64,000 bases of DNA from DASXRA01 sp036502575 (GCA_036502575.1 DASXYL010000055.1:1-64000); one strand, 5' to 3'; positions 42,353 through 51,741 are shown, counted from the stretch's first letter. The notes: generated by a model not told the origin, from the sequence alone. A program made the numbers and translations.

Positions 42353-42411
42353 GATGTGTGCACATTAATTTCTCATGCATTTTATGTTTCCGCATGTGGT
42401 AGCATGCCGTC

Positions 42412-42804
42412 ATGTCGCGGACTAGCGATGACGAGCTCGCAGCGGCCTGGCACGAGCTCATGGGTCGATACCACCAGGCGATCTGCACGCTCGACCGTGA
42501 ACTGCTGTCCCAGCATCACATATCGGCCAGCGACTTCGAGGTGCTGCAGCAGCTACACCTGGCGCCCAACCACACGATGCGGATGCACGAACTCGGCGAC
42601 CACGTGCACCTGTCCCAGAGCGCGCTGTCGCGGCTGATCGCCCGGCTCGAGCGGGACGGGCTCGTCGAACGGTGCATGTGCCCCGACGACCGCCGCTCGG
42701 TCATGACGTCGATCACCGTCGAGGGCATCGAGCGCTACCGCGCCGCCCGGCCGACCCAGCGGGCGATCCTGCGCGAACAAGCCGTCGCCGCCGGCGCTCG
42801 CTGA
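42412..42804 (+). CDS. MarR-family transcriptional regulator
   Basis: 130 residues. The winged helix is clear: FEVLQQLHLAPNHTMRMHELGDHV, recognition helix SQSALSRLIARLERDGL, and wing CMCPDDRRSVMTSIT. It probably represses itself and the MFS pump from the palindrome at 42337. A Cys pair in the wing (CMC) could make it redox-sensitive; that is a guess. The C-terminal dimer helix is short. Confidence 0.88.
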   Translation: MSRTSDDELAAAWHELMGRYHQAICTLDRELLSQHHISASDFEVLQQLHLAPNHTMRMHELGDHVHLSQSALSRLIARLERDGLVERCMCPDDRRSVMTSITVEGIERYRAARPTQRAILREQAVAAGAR

Positions 42805-42806
42805 CT

Positions 42807-42854
42807 CGGTTTTGGTCACCAGGCCGGCTATGTGACGGCCGGTGACCAAAACCG
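42807..42854. terminator. Hairpin family member C
   Basis: CGGTTTTGGTCACC ... GGTGACCAAAACCG outer arms, inner GGCCG/CGGCC, loop GCTATGTGA. It lies between the convergent marR and GH35 stops. Confidence 0.85.
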
Positions 42855-45800
42855 TCAAGCGCACTGCAGCTGGGCGTTGGCCCAGTCGCCGTGGTCGTTG
42901 CCGTTCCCGTTGCCCCCGTCGCCCACTATCAGGTCGAGCAGCTGCGTCCCGGTGATGTCGACGTCGAGGTCGATCGACGCCGACGACCCGGTCAGCACCG
43001 GCGTGGTCGTCAGCGTGACCCCGTCCTTCACCACGCTGAACGTCACCGACCCGGCCGCGCCCTGCTCGTCGTCGACACCGACCGTGGCGGTGAATCGGGT
43101 GCAGTTGCCGCCGAGATACAGCGCCACATCGCTGACCGCGTTCGTACCGAGCCCGCTCGCGTAGACGACGCCGTTCAAGGTGATCGGCTGGCCGTCGCCC
43201 GCGCCCTGCTCACCGTTGCTCGTGTTGCGCTCGACCGGACCCCAGCCGTTGGTCGCCGAGAAGAACGGCAGCGAGCTGACCGCGACCGCGCCGGACGGCG
43301 GGGACGGCAGCGCGTGCACGTCCCGGGTGTCGCTGAGGTCTTGGGAGTCGCCGCGCTGCTGGTAGTCGACCGTGGCGGTCAGCTGCGCGAGATTCGACAC
43401 GGTCGCCGGGGCGGTCACGTGCCAGGAGGCCGTCGCCGACGCCCCGCCGGCCACCCGACCCACCACGGTGGGTGACGTCGGAGTCGCCGTCCAGCCGGAC
43501 GGCACGTTCAGCCCGAAGCGCACGAACGACGCGGTCGGCGCGCCGGCCGGCACGGCGAACCTGGCCGTGACGTCGGAGGCCTGGCCGGGCGTCGCCGTGT
43601 CGGGTGCGCTCAGCGTCAGTGCCGCCTGGTGCGCCGTGGGCATCGCGTAGGTCGCCTTGTCGTATCGGGGACTGTCCACTGTGGACACCTGCAGCGCCGA
43701 CGCGTAGGACCCGAACGACTCCAGCGACACGCTGCCCAGCCCACCCGTCGACCCGTCGGTGTTCCATACCGCGATGGCGATGCTGTTCGTACCGTTCGGC
43801 TTCAGGATCCCGTTCGGGATGGGGTAGTCGTGCTGCGGGCCGGTGTCGTTGATGTAGCGGCCCAGCTGCCAGCCGTTGACGTAGATCAGTGCCCGGTAGT
43901 GCCGGCTCGGATCGTCGGTGATCTTCAGTCCCACCGAGGTGTCCTGCCCCTTCGGCAGGTTCAGCGACACGTTCGTGCGATACCACGAAACGCCTGGCGT
44001 TGTGTCGGAGGTAGGCAGCGTCGTCGACGCCCACGAGTCGTCTGGGTATCCGGGCAGCGACCAGCCCGCCCGTTCGCCGTACAGCCCGCCTGTATTCATG
44101 GGCCCGCGAACCGGGTCGATGAGGTCCTCACCGCCGCGCGCGCCCTGCAGGCGCCAGCTGATCGAGGTGAGTGGTGATCCGGCGACGATGGCGCCGGTGA
44201 GGCCGCGCGCCTCCTTGTTCGAGTCCGCGGAGTTGTAGTCCTCGTTGTGGCCCATGTTCTCGACCAGGACGGACACCTCGTTGTCGCCGTCGGTATGCAG
44301 CACGCCCGGCGGGAACGCGAAGGTGTGCGGCGAGCTGCCACTCGTCCCGACGAACGTGCCGTTGACCCAGACCGAGTACGCGCCCGCCCGTCCGGTGATC
44401 GCCGACAGCAGGATGCCGGTGGCAGTTGTCGCACCGCGGAAATGCCCGCGGTACCAGACGTCGCCGTAGTGGAAGCCGTAGTCGTCGGCGAACAGCACCG
44501 GCACCGTGCCGACCGGCGTCGTGCTGTTGGACGTCGTCTTGTCGGCGACCACCCACGACGAGTCGTCGAACGAGGGCTGCGCCTCGGGCGTCTCCTGCGC
44601 GTGCTTCCAGTTGGTGAGGGCGGGCAGCGTGACTGGCTGCGCCCCGGGCAGGGCGCTCACCTGCGAACCACTCGACGTCGCCGAGGTGTGCAGCGTCGCG
44701 CCGTTCCAGCGGATCGCGCTGGCCGGGGCAGCCCACACCTCGACCGGACCGGCGTCGGCCGTGTCCCCCGTCAACGCCAGCTGACCGGTCAACGTGGACG
44801 CCGAGCGCAGCAGGTGCGAGCCGTACACCAGCACCGGTCCGGACGCCGTCGACGCCAGCCAGAACTTCGCCGCCTCGGCGTCGGTACCGATCAGGAGCAG
44901 CAAGGGCCGCCCGCCCGCCGGGGTGACAAGCACGCGGGCCAGGCCGGTGTGCGTGTAGTTCAGGCGCAGGTCACCGGTGGCGGCATCGTACGTCGAGGCG
45001 ACCGTACCGGCCAGTACGGAGACCTGAGGTGCCGTCGGGTAGTTCAGGACCGTCTCACCGTCCTGCCCGCTGCGTCCGTAGAGCACGGCGACGTCCTGCC
45101 CGGCGATCTGCTGATTCGTCAGGATCTCCGACGTCGAGTACTGCAGCTGCGCGGCGCCGAGCTTGTAGTCGGCGACGATGATCTTCGAGTCACGACCCGC
45201 GAACGTCAAGGAACCGACCTGCGGGACGGATGCGTAGACGCGAGCCCCGGTCGGCGGGACGTCGATCGCGTCCACCGGCACGAACGTCCCTGACGATGCC
45301 GCGTTCTTCTGCCCGGTGACGACGATCTTCAACGTGTGCGCGCCGGCCGCGAGCCCGGACGCCGACCACTGCACCTGCTGGTTGACCGTGCTCGACCCGT
45401 AGGTGTCGACGGTGGCCACCTTCGCGCCGTCCAGGTACACGTCGGCCAGGCCGTGGTTGCCGGACTTGGACGCGATCCAGCGAACGCCCGTCCCGGTGAA
45501 CGGCACGGTCAGGCTGTCGCCCGTGGTGTTCGAGAACGACTCGGTCTGGTGGTACTCGCCGCTCGTGTACCCGGCCTCGGGGCCGACGTGTGACCATGCG
45601 CCGGCGTACTGCAGCGCGGGGTCGGCGTCGTCGAACGTGTACGTCGAACGGGCACCCAGGTCGAGCGAGATGTGCGTCGTATCAGTTGACGTGGACGACG
45701 AGTTGGCGTGCCGCAGCACGTGGAACTGCGTACCCGTATCGGGGTTGGCCCGCGCCGTGTCGACGATCGCGGCCGACGACGGCGGCGCGACGGCGATCGC

Positions 45801-46994
45801 GTCGGTCTTCGTCAGCGGCGCGACGCTCTGGGTGAAGTAGCCGATCAGCTTGTCCTGGTCGTACTTCGTGGTGAGCTGGCGGGCCTCGGTGATCGGCGCT
45901 CCGTAGTCGTAGGACGAGTACACCTGCTGCGGATCGGCCTGCCACCCCCACGAGGTCCCGCCGTAGGTCATGTAGAAGCTCTGCGCCGTCGCGCCGACAG
46001 CAATGTTCTGCTTGTAGAAGACGCTCTCGAAATCCGGGCCGGTCAGCGTTCGGCACTTGTCGTAGCCGGGGCCACCCCACGGGTCGAACGAGCCGCCCTG
46101 GAACTCCGGCGTGTACAGGGGTTTGCCGGCCGGATGGTCGTAGGAGATGTCGGGCAGGCCGCTCCACTGCGTCGGGTTGGAGCAGTTGAAGCCCTGCGGG
46201 TAGGAATCCGGGCCGTCGATGTCGAGCGCGCCGACACCGCTGTTGAAGGTGCCGTTGTTGTTGCCCGTCAGCGGGACGGTTATGCCGTCGGCGCGAGCAC
46301 GATCCTCGAGGTGCTTCATGTACTGGCGGGCCTGATCCGAACCGTCGTAGAACTCGTTCTCGATCTGGTCGAGGATGACCGTGCCGGTGCCGTTGGTCAG
46401 CTGGTGGCGAGCCAGGATCTGGTTGATCCGGGTCATCCATTCGTCGGCGGCGGCCAGGTAGCGCGGATCGTTCGAGCGGTCACGTCCGGCCTGGGTACCC
46501 AGCCAGGCTGGAAATCCACCGCCGTCGACCTCGGCGTTGATGTACGGGCCTGGCCGGGCGATCACGTAGATGCCGACGGACGCCGCGATGTCGAGCAGCT
46601 CGTCGACGTCGCGTACGCCGGTGAAGTCGTACTGGCCCGGCGCCGGCGAGTGATACGCCCAGGAGAAGTAGATGGACGCCGCGTTGAAGCCGGCCGCCTT
46701 CATCTTCTGCAGCACGTCGCGCCACAGGTCCGGGCTCGGCAACCGGAAGTAGTGGAACTCGCCGGACCAGATGTAGGTGCGCTTGCCGTCGATCATCAGC
46801 GAGTAGTTGTCGTAGCTGATCGTGTGGTGCTGCGCGGCGACCGGCGCCGCGGGGGCCGCAGCCGCGGGTGGCGCAGCCACGGACGGGGGCGCCGCGGCTA
46901 CGAGTGCGGGGACGACAGCGACCGTGGCAGCGACTCCGGCAACGAGGCGATGCAGCCACCGACCGTGGCGCCGGGTGAACGCGGAACGTGCCAT
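42855..46994 (-). CDS. Secreted GH35 beta-galactosidase, multidomain
   Basis: 1379 residues. A signal peptide is followed by an Ala/Pro linker; the GH35 barrel spans ~60-370 with acid/base Glu214 (DQIENEFY) and nucleophile Glu297 (LYTPEFQGG). The barrel is followed by beta-rich domains that include a jelly-roll block (WYRGHFRGATTATGILL) near 870. A NEW3-like domain (LTLSAPDTATPGQASDVTAR) lies near 1140, and a C-terminal NPCBM-like carbohydrate-binding domain (PFFSATNGWGPVERNTS) occupies about the last 140 residues. It likely trims galactosides from plant or microbial polymers outside the cell. ATG 46994 chosen; an upstream in-frame ATG is too early for the signal peptide. Confidence 0.9.
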   Translation of the reverse strand: MARSAFTRRHGRWLHRLVAGVAATVAVVPALVAAAPPSVAAPPAAAAPAAPVAAQHHTISYDNYSLMIDGKRTYIWSGEFHYFRLPSPDLWRDVLQKMKAAGFNAASIYFSWAYHSPAPGQYDFTGVRDVDELLDIAASVGIYVIARPGPYINAEVDGGGFPAWLGTQAGRDRSNDPRYLAAADEWMTRINQILARHQLTNGTGTVILDQIENEFYDGSDQARQYMKHLEDRARADGITVPLTGNNNGTFNSGVGALDIDGPDSYPQGFNCSNPTQWSGLPDISYDHPAGKPLYTPEFQGGSFDPWGGPGYDKCRTLTGPDFESVFYKQNIAVGATAQSFYMTYGGTSWGWQADPQQVYSSYDYGAPITEARQLTTKYDQDKLIGYFTQSVAPLTKTDAIAVAPPSSAAIVDTARANPDTGTQFHVLRHANSSSTSTDTTHISLDLGARSTYTFDDADPALQYAGAWSHVGPEAGYTSGEYHQTESFSNTTGDSLTVPFTGTGVRWIASKSGNHGLADVYLDGAKVATVDTYGSSTVNQQVQWSASGLAAGAHTLKIVVTGQKNAASSGTFVPVDAIDVPPTGARVYASVPQVGSLTFAGRDSKIIVADYKLGAAQLQYSTSEILTNQQIAGQDVAVLYGRSGQDGETVLNYPTAPQVSVLAGTVASTYDAATGDLRLNYTHTGLARVLVTPAGGRPLLLLIGTDAEAAKFWLASTASGPVLVYGSHLLRSASTLTGQLALTGDTADAGPVEVWAAPASAIRWNGATLHTSATSSGSQVSALPGAQPVTLPALTNWKHAQETPEAQPSFDDSSWVVADKTTSNSTTPVGTVPVLFADDYGFHYGDVWYRGHFRGATTATGILLSAITGRAGAYSVWVNGTFVGTSGSSPHTFAFPPGVLHTDGDNEVSVLVENMGHNEDYNSADSNKEARGLTGAIVAGSPLTSISWRLQGARGGEDLIDPVRGPMNTGGLYGERAGWSLPGYPDDSWASTTLPTSDTTPGVSWYRTNVSLNLPKGQDTSVGLKITDDPSRHYRALIYVNGWQLGRYINDTGPQHDYPIPNGILKPNGTNSIAIAVWNTDGSTGGLGSVSLESFGSYASALQVSTVDSPRYDKATYAMPTAHQAALTLSAPDTATPGQASDVTARFAVPAGAPTASFVRFGLNVPSGWTATPTSPTVVGRVAGGASATASWHVTAPATVSNLAQLTATVDYQQRGDSQDLSDTRDVHALPSPPSGAVAVSSLPFFSATNGWGPVERNTSNGEQGAGDGQPITLNGVVYASGLGTNAVSDVALYLGGNCTRFTATVGVDDEQGAAGSVTFSVVKDGVTLTTTPVLTGSSASIDLDVDITGTQLLDLIVGDGGNGNGNDHGDWANAQLQCA

Positions 46995-47221
46995 CGTCGA
47001 CCTCCGGAGGGCAGCGCACGATTCAGTGTTGACTTTTGTTTGAATCGCAGGCGGGTGGGGGATTGCGCGGCCGTACGTGCTGGTCATGCACGCTATATCC
47101 GGGGAACTTTGCACGTCAACGCCCAGTTCTCAACAGAACCGAGCAGGGCCGACTGTTACGGACCGAGGAACCCTGCGGCCATCCGGCTCGGAACCACGTC
47201 GGCGAACCTAGACTTTTCCGC

Positions 47222-47902
47222 GTGGCCCGGGTGCTGGTGGTTGACGACGACCTGACCGTCGCGGGAGTAGTCGTCGGCTACCTCGAACGCGCCGGGCACC
47301 AGCCCTTGCACGTCGCCGACGGCCGCAAGGCGCTCGACACGATCGCGGCCGATCCGCCCGATCTGGTCGTTCTCGACCTGATGCTGCCCGAGGTCGGCGG
47401 GCTCGAGGTCTGCCGCCAGGTGCGGGCCGTCCACCGGCAGTTGCCGATCATCATGCTCACCGCGCTCGGCGAGGCCGACGAGCGCATCGCCGGCCTGGAG
47501 CTCGGGGCCGACGACTACGTCAGCAAGCCGTTCTCGCCGCGCGAGCTCATCCTGCGCATCGAGTCCGTGCTGCGCCGAGCCGGCGAGACCCCGCCGCAGA
47601 GCGGGGTGCTGAGCGCCGGGGCAGTCACCGTCGACACCGCCGCGCGCATCGTCACCCGCGACGGCGTCGAGCTCTCACTGACCACCCGCGAGTTCGACCT
47701 GCTGGCCTACCTGATGGCTCACCCGGGGCGGGCGTTCAGCCGCACCGAGCTCATGCAGCACGTCTGGGGCTGGACGTTCGGCGACCAGTCGACGGTCACC
47801 GTGCACGTCCGGCGGCTGCGCGAGAAGATCGAGAACGACCCCACCGAGCCGTCCCTGATCAAGACTGTCTGGGGCATCGGCTACCGCCTCGAGGCGCCGT
47901 GA
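47222..47902 (+). CDS. OmpR-family response regulator
   Basis: 226 residues. Receiver domain with acidic pair VVDDD, phospho-Asp52 (LVVLDLMLPE) and Lys in YVSKPFSP; the winged helix spans ~125-226 (TTREFDLLAYLMAHPGRAFSR, TVTVHVRRLREKIE). GTG 47222 follows a TAGACT -10 box with about 8 bases spacing, suggesting leaderless expression. The kinase gene follows 10 bases after its stop. The divergent neighbour is the GH35 gene, but a functional link is not shown. Confidence 0.92.
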   Translation: MARVLVVDDDLTVAGVVVGYLERAGHQPLHVADGRKALDTIAADPPDLVVLDLMLPEVGGLEVCRQVRAVHRQLPIIMLTALGEADERIAGLELGADDYVSKPFSPRELILRIESVLRRAGETPPQSGVLSAGAVTVDTAARIVTRDGVELSLTTREFDLLAYLMAHPGRAFSRTELMQHVWGWTFGDQSTVTVHVRRLREKIENDPTEPSLIKTVWGIGYRLEAP

Positions 47903-47912
47903 GGGACGAAGG

Positions 47913-49022
47913 TTGAACCACACGCTGGCGATCATCGGCATCGCGACGGCCTGGGCCGCGGGCGGCGGCGCGCTCACGTGGGTGGTGACGATCCCGCTGC
48001 ACCGACGTTCGCTGGGCGGGCTGCTCGCCTCGGTCGTCCTCACCGGCGCCGTCGCCTCGATCGCCGCGATGATCGGCAGCGACCGGGCGATGTACCTGTC
48101 GACGAACGACCTGGGCGTCGGCGTGATCGTGGCGGTCGTCGCGGGACTGGTCGCCGCCAGCACGGCCGCGATCGCCGCCAACCGGCTGTCCCGCGACAAC
48201 CGCGCGCTGCACGACGTGGTGGCCCAGATCGGCGAGGGACGGGTGCCGCCCGACGACGGCCGACGACTCACCGTCGAACTCGAGCGGTTGCGCACCGAGC
48301 TGGCCGCCATGGCCCGCCGCCTGGCCGAATCCCGTGACCGAGAGCGCGCACTGGAGTCCTCGCGGCGCGAGCTCGTCGCCTGGGTGAGTCACGACCTGCG
48401 CACCCCGCTGGCCGGGCTGCGGGCGATGTCCGAGGCGCTCGAGGACGGGGTGGCCGAGGCGCCCGAGCTCTACTACAAGCAGATCCACGCCTCCGTCGAC
48501 CGGCTGGCCGGCATGGTCGACGACCTGTTCGAGCTGTCGCGCATCCAGGCCGGCGCGGTGACGACGAGGCCGGAGCGGATCAGCCTGGATGATCTCGTCT
48601 CCGACTGCATCGCCGCGCTCGACCCGCTGGCCCGGGCCCGCGACGTGCGCCTCACCGGACGCTCCGGCGGGGCCACCGCCGTGCACGGCAACGGCGCCGA
48701 GCTGAACCGCGCCATCACCAACCTGATCGCGAACGCCATCCGGCACACCGAGACGGGGGGCACGGTCGACGTCCAGCTCGCCGTCGCCGATGGCGTCGCC
48801 CACGTGTCGGTGCGCGACGAGTGCGGCGGCATCCCGACCGACGATCTGGCCCGGGTGTTCGACGTCGGATTCCGCGGCGAGCCGGCCCGGACGCAGGCCT
48901 CCGGCGGCGCGGGCCTGGGGCTGGCCATCACCCGCGGCATCGTCGAAGCACACGCCGGCTCGGTCGATGTCGCCAACGTCACCGGAGGCTGCACGTTCAC
49001 GCTCTGCCTCCCGCTGGCTTGA
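47913..49022 (+). CDS. Sensor histidine kinase
   Basis: 369 residues. Two to three membrane segments in the first ~90 residues, HAMP-like linker (~91-145), H-box VSHDLRTPLAG with His160, N-box NLIANAIRHT, and G-boxes near the C-terminus (GGAGLGLAITRGIVEAHAG). There is no large extracellular domain, so it probably senses membrane or cytoplasmic cues. TTG start with a GGGACGAAGG ribosome site; operon with the regulator at 47222. Confidence 0.92.
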   Translation: MNHTLAIIGIATAWAAGGGALTWVVTIPLHRRSLGGLLASVVLTGAVASIAAMIGSDRAMYLSTNDLGVGVIVAVVAGLVAASTAAIAANRLSRDNRALHDVVAQIGEGRVPPDDGRRLTVELERLRTELAAMARRLAESRDRERALESSRRELVAWVSHDLRTPLAGLRAMSEALEDGVAEAPELYYKQIHASVDRLAGMVDDLFELSRIQAGAVTTRPERISLDDLVSDCIAALDPLARARDVRLTGRSGGATAVHGNGAELNRAITNLIANAIRHTETGGTVDVQLAVADGVAHVSVRDECGGIPTDDLARVFDVGFRGEPARTQASGGAGLGLAITRGIVEAHAGSVDVANVTGGCTFTLCLPLA

Positions 49023-49028
49023 GGGTCC

Positions 49029-49448
49029 TCAGCAGTCGCAGCGGACGGCGCTCACCACGGTCGTCAGCGGGTCCGGCGCACCGGGCCGGACGCCGTCGTC
49101 GGTCTCGAGGGCGAACCCCTCCCGCCTCCAGTACTCGAAGCCGCCGATCATCTCGCGCACCGGATAGCCGAGCCGAGCGAACTCCAGCGCGGCCCGGGTG
49201 GCGCCGTTGCATCCCGGTCCCCAGCAGTACGTGACGACGGACGTGCCTTCCGGGATCAGCGCCGCGGCGCGGCCGGCGATCTCACGCGTCGGCAGATGCA
49301 GGGCGCCCGGGATGCGGCCCTGCGCCCAGGCCTGCGCGCCCCGCGAGTCGACCAGGACGAAGCCGGGCTCGGCCCCGAGCCCGGCATGTACGTCGGAGAC
49401 GTCGGTCTCGAAGTCGAGTTTGGCGGCGAAGTGAGCCAGTGCGGTCAT
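49029..49448 (-). CDS. Rhodanese-domain protein
   Basis: 139 residues, single rhodanese fold. Seen: GFVLVDSRGAQAWAQGRIPGALHLPT and the active-site loop TYCWGPGCNGATRAA with Cys. It transfers or carries sulfane sulfur. An ATG 18 bases upstream (49466) is also possible. Convergent with the histidine kinase; divergent from the Lrp-type gene. Confidence 0.82.
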   Translation of the reverse strand: MTALAHFAAKLDFETDVSDVHAGLGAEPGFVLVDSRGAQAWAQGRIPGALHLPTREIAGRAAALIPEGTSVVTYCWGPGCNGATRAALEFARLGYPVREMIGGFEYWRREGFALETDDGVRPGAPDPLTTVVSAVRCDC

Positions 49449-49541
49449 GCCCTCGACGCTAGACATGATCCTGCCCGACCGACACCGACTCTTCTCGGCG
49501 TTCGGTGCCTTGGGCCGTGAATTTCACGGTAGCTTCAGTCC

Positions 49542-50021
49542 GTGGCCCTCGATGCGACCGACTGGGCGCTGCTCGCCGAGTTGCAGCGCAATGCCCGCGC
49601 CAGTATGAGCGAGCTCGCCCGCGCCGTCTCGATGTCGGCGAGCGCCGTGACCGAGCGGGTACGCCGACTCGAAGACAGCGGCATCCTGCGGGGCTACCGG
49701 GCCGAGGTCGACCTCGCGCTCGTGGGGTTCCCGATCCTCGCGTTCGTCCGGCTCAGATACCCGCACGGCAACTACAAGCCGCTGCACGATCTGGTCGCCA
49801 AGCGGGTCGAGATCCTCGAGGCGCATCACGTGACCGGTGACGACTGCTTCGTGCTCAAGGTCGCGGCGCGGTCCATGCCGCACCTGGAGGAGGTCGTCGG
49901 CGCCATCTCCGGGCTGGGCGGGGTCAGCACGTCAATCGTGTACTCGACGGCGTTCACCGGGCGGGTGATCGGCGACGGCACCGCTCAGGGCAGGTCAGCG
50001 GGTGTTGGCACATCGGGCTAG
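49542..50021 (+). CDS. Lrp/AsnC-family regulator
   Basis: 159 residues. N-terminal HTH (LQRNARASMSELARAVSMSASAVTERVRRLEDSG) and C-terminal RAM ligand-binding domain (FVLKVAARSMPHLEEVVGAIS). It responds to an amino acid or similar ligand. It is divergent from the rhodanese gene (93 bases from the chosen rhodanese start), its probable target. GTG start. Confidence 0.88.
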   Translation: MALDATDWALLAELQRNARASMSELARAVSMSASAVTERVRRLEDSGILRGYRAEVDLALVGFPILAFVRLRYPHGNYKPLHDLVAKRVEILEAHHVTGDDCFVLKVAARSMPHLEEVVGAISGLGGVSTSIVYSTAFTGRVIGDGTAQGRSAGVGTSG

Positions 50022-50133
50022 ACGTTGCCCACTCCGCCCTTTTGGACGCGGGAGCCACTCCCTTTCGGACGTAGACGCAGGTGGTTACCGAACGGACCCT
50101 TGTGCACACATACCTTTCAAGGGGGCTGTTGCC

Positions 50134-50655
50134 GTGAGTGACGAACACCAGGAACTGCTGAACCAGCATGCCGAGATGGTGCACGACTACGCCGAGGCCG
50201 GGCTGACCGCGGGCGCGGTCGGCAAGGCGGCGGGTACTGCCGCGGAGATCCTCGAAGGCGGCACCATGACCGGTGCCGGCCTGACCGAGGGCGCGGGCGT
50301 GCTGCTCGACGGAGCGATGGGCGCCGGCGAAATCGGCGCGGCCGATGCCGTCGCGGCCGGCATGACCGGACTGGCCGAGCTCGGAGTCGGCGCAGAGGCG
50401 GCCGGATTCGGCGCCGCCGCGGTCGCCGAGGGCGCGACGCTCGCAGCAGCGACTGCCGCCGCGGCCCCCTTCGTCGTCGGCGCTGCGGCGGTGGGCGCCG
50501 CGCTCTACGGCGTGGACTACCTCACCGACGGCGCGCTGTCCGACGCCGCAGTCGCGGCCGGCGGTGCGGTCGCAGATGCCGCCGGAGCGGTCGGCGGCGC
50601 AGCCGTGGACGCCGCCGAGGCGGTCGGGGGCTTCGTCGAGGACATCTTCGAGTAG
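50134..50655 (+). CDS. Ala/Gly-rich protein of unknown function
   Basis: 173 residues, more than half Ala and Gly, acidic, almost no Lys/Arg after residue 40. It shows repeated glycine-zipper-like spacing (GAAAVAEG, AAAVGAALYG, AVAAGGAVADAAGAVGGAA) and a central hydrophobic stretch (AAATAAAAPFVVGAAAVGAALYG). No signal peptide, no enzymatic motif. It could insert into a membrane or form helical bundles; this is a composition-based guess. AAGGGGGC ribosome site before GTG 50134. The codon pattern fits the genome, so it is probably a real gene. Confidence 0.65.
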   Translation: MSDEHQELLNQHAEMVHDYAEAGLTAGAVGKAAGTAAEILEGGTMTGAGLTEGAGVLLDGAMGAGEIGAADAVAAGMTGLAELGVGAEAAGFGAAAVAEGATLAAATAAAAPFVVGAAAVGAALYGVDYLTDGALSDAAVAAGGAVADAAGAVGGAAVDAAEAVGGFVEDIFE

Positions 50656-50658
50656 CCG

Positions 50659-51468
50659 TCAGGGCAGGTCGAAGGGCGGCGGAACGTCCGCGTAGGTCTT
50701 ACCGCAGTCGCAGTCGGTCTGCTGCTCGTCGGGCAACCGCTTCACCGTCTCGACCAGTAGCTCGCGCAGCCGGGGCAGGTTCGCGGCGAACTGCTCGAGC
50801 ACTTCGGCATGGGTGACGCCCGCGCCCGCCTCGACGCCGGCGTCCAGGTCGGTGACAAGGGCGAGCGTCGTGTAGCAGAGCGCCAGTTCGCGAGCCAGCG
50901 TCGCCTCGGGCATCGCGGTCATGCCGATGATCGCCCAGCGGTTGTGCTGGTATTCGAGCGACTCGGCCCGCGTCGAGAACCGGGGTCCGTTGATCACGAC
51001 GAGCGCCCCACCGTCGGTTACCGGCTGGCCGCTGCCGAGGGCGGCGGCGCGGCCGTGCGGGCAATACGGGTCGGCGAAGCTGACGTGAACGACACCGGTG
51101 CCGCCGCCGAACAGTGTGTGCGGACGCCCGTGCGTCCGATCGACCAGCTGGTCCGGCACGACGAGGGTGCCCGGACCGAGGTCGGCGCGCAGCGACCCCA
51201 CCGCAGACAGCGACACGACCTGCCGCACGCCCAGCGAACGCAGGGCCCACAGGTTGGCTCGATACGGGACGAGGTGTGGCGGGAAGCGGTGCCCGGCACC
51301 ATGCCGGGGAATGAACGCCACCCGGCGTCCGGCCAGCTCGCCCACTACGGGCGCTTCGCTGGGCTCGCCGTACGGCGTCGAAACCGGCACGGCGCTCGCG
51401 CCGTCGAGCAGGGAGTAGAAACCGGAGCCGCCGATCACCCCGATGTCAGCCTGCGCGGAACTCGTCAC
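50659..51468 (-). CDS. 5'-methylthioadenosine (or S-methylthioinosine) phosphorylase
   Basis: 269 residues of the PNP/MTAP family. Seen: IGVIGGSGFYSLLDGA, the phosphate-site PRHGAGHRFPPHLVPYRANLW, and INGPRFSTRAES followed by GMTAMPEATLARE. It recycles the sulfur-containing nucleoside of polyamine/AHL metabolism. It has a C-terminal extension with a CDCG cluster. GTG start behind an AGGAGGTT ribosome site. Confidence 0.88.
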   Translation of the reverse strand: MTSSAQADIGVIGGSGFYSLLDGASAVPVSTPYGEPSEAPVVGELAGRRVAFIPRHGAGHRFPPHLVPYRANLWALRSLGVRQVVSLSAVGSLRADLGPGTLVVPDQLVDRTHGRPHTLFGGGTGVVHVSFADPYCPHGRAAALGSGQPVTDGGALVVINGPRFSTRAESLEYQHNRWAIIGMTAMPEATLARELALCYTTLALVTDLDAGVEAGAGVTHAEVLEQFAANLPRLRELLVETVKRLPDEQQTDCDCGKTYADVPPPFDLP

Positions 51469-51608
51469 TGAACCTCCTGCTCACAGCGCTTTCGCTCACT
51501 GCTGCGATGACCTGCGCCTCCCGCACGACCGTAGAGGACGGCCCGTCTCCGGCTCCCGCGGGCACCGTCCGGATCGTGACGATGCGGGCGACTTCTGACT
51601 AGCGTGAA

Positions 51609-51697
51609 CATTTCGACTTGCGTCCCGTTCTCAGCCGTAGATCATTACCCCTGAACCGGAGCACGGGACCCCCGACCCGCGCTCCGGTTCTTTCTGT
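51609..51697 (+). ncRNA. Probable 6C-like small RNA
   Basis: No protein-coding frame explains this stretch, yet it ends in a classical intrinsic terminator on the plus strand: GAACCGGAGC / GCTCCGGTTC followed by TTTCTGT. The stem extends inward by GGG/CCC to a loop with five Cs (ACCCCCGA). A TAGCGT -10 box at 51599-51604 gives a start near 51609 and an RNA of about 89 bases. Conserved-looking CCGTAGATCATTACCCC precedes the hairpin. Size, C-rich loop and actinobacterial setting match the 6C sRNA family as recalled; a covariance-model search was not possible. Confidence 0.65.
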
Positions 51698-51741
51698 CAC
51701 CAGAGGCCCCCAGGCGCCGCGACATCTCTTAGCATCTAGGC

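Noticed and set aside
45708..47255. 515-codon plus-strand frame opposite the GH35 gene
   Set aside because: Arg/Val/Asp/Gly-rich shadow frame; the GH35 catalytic residues lie on the minus strand.
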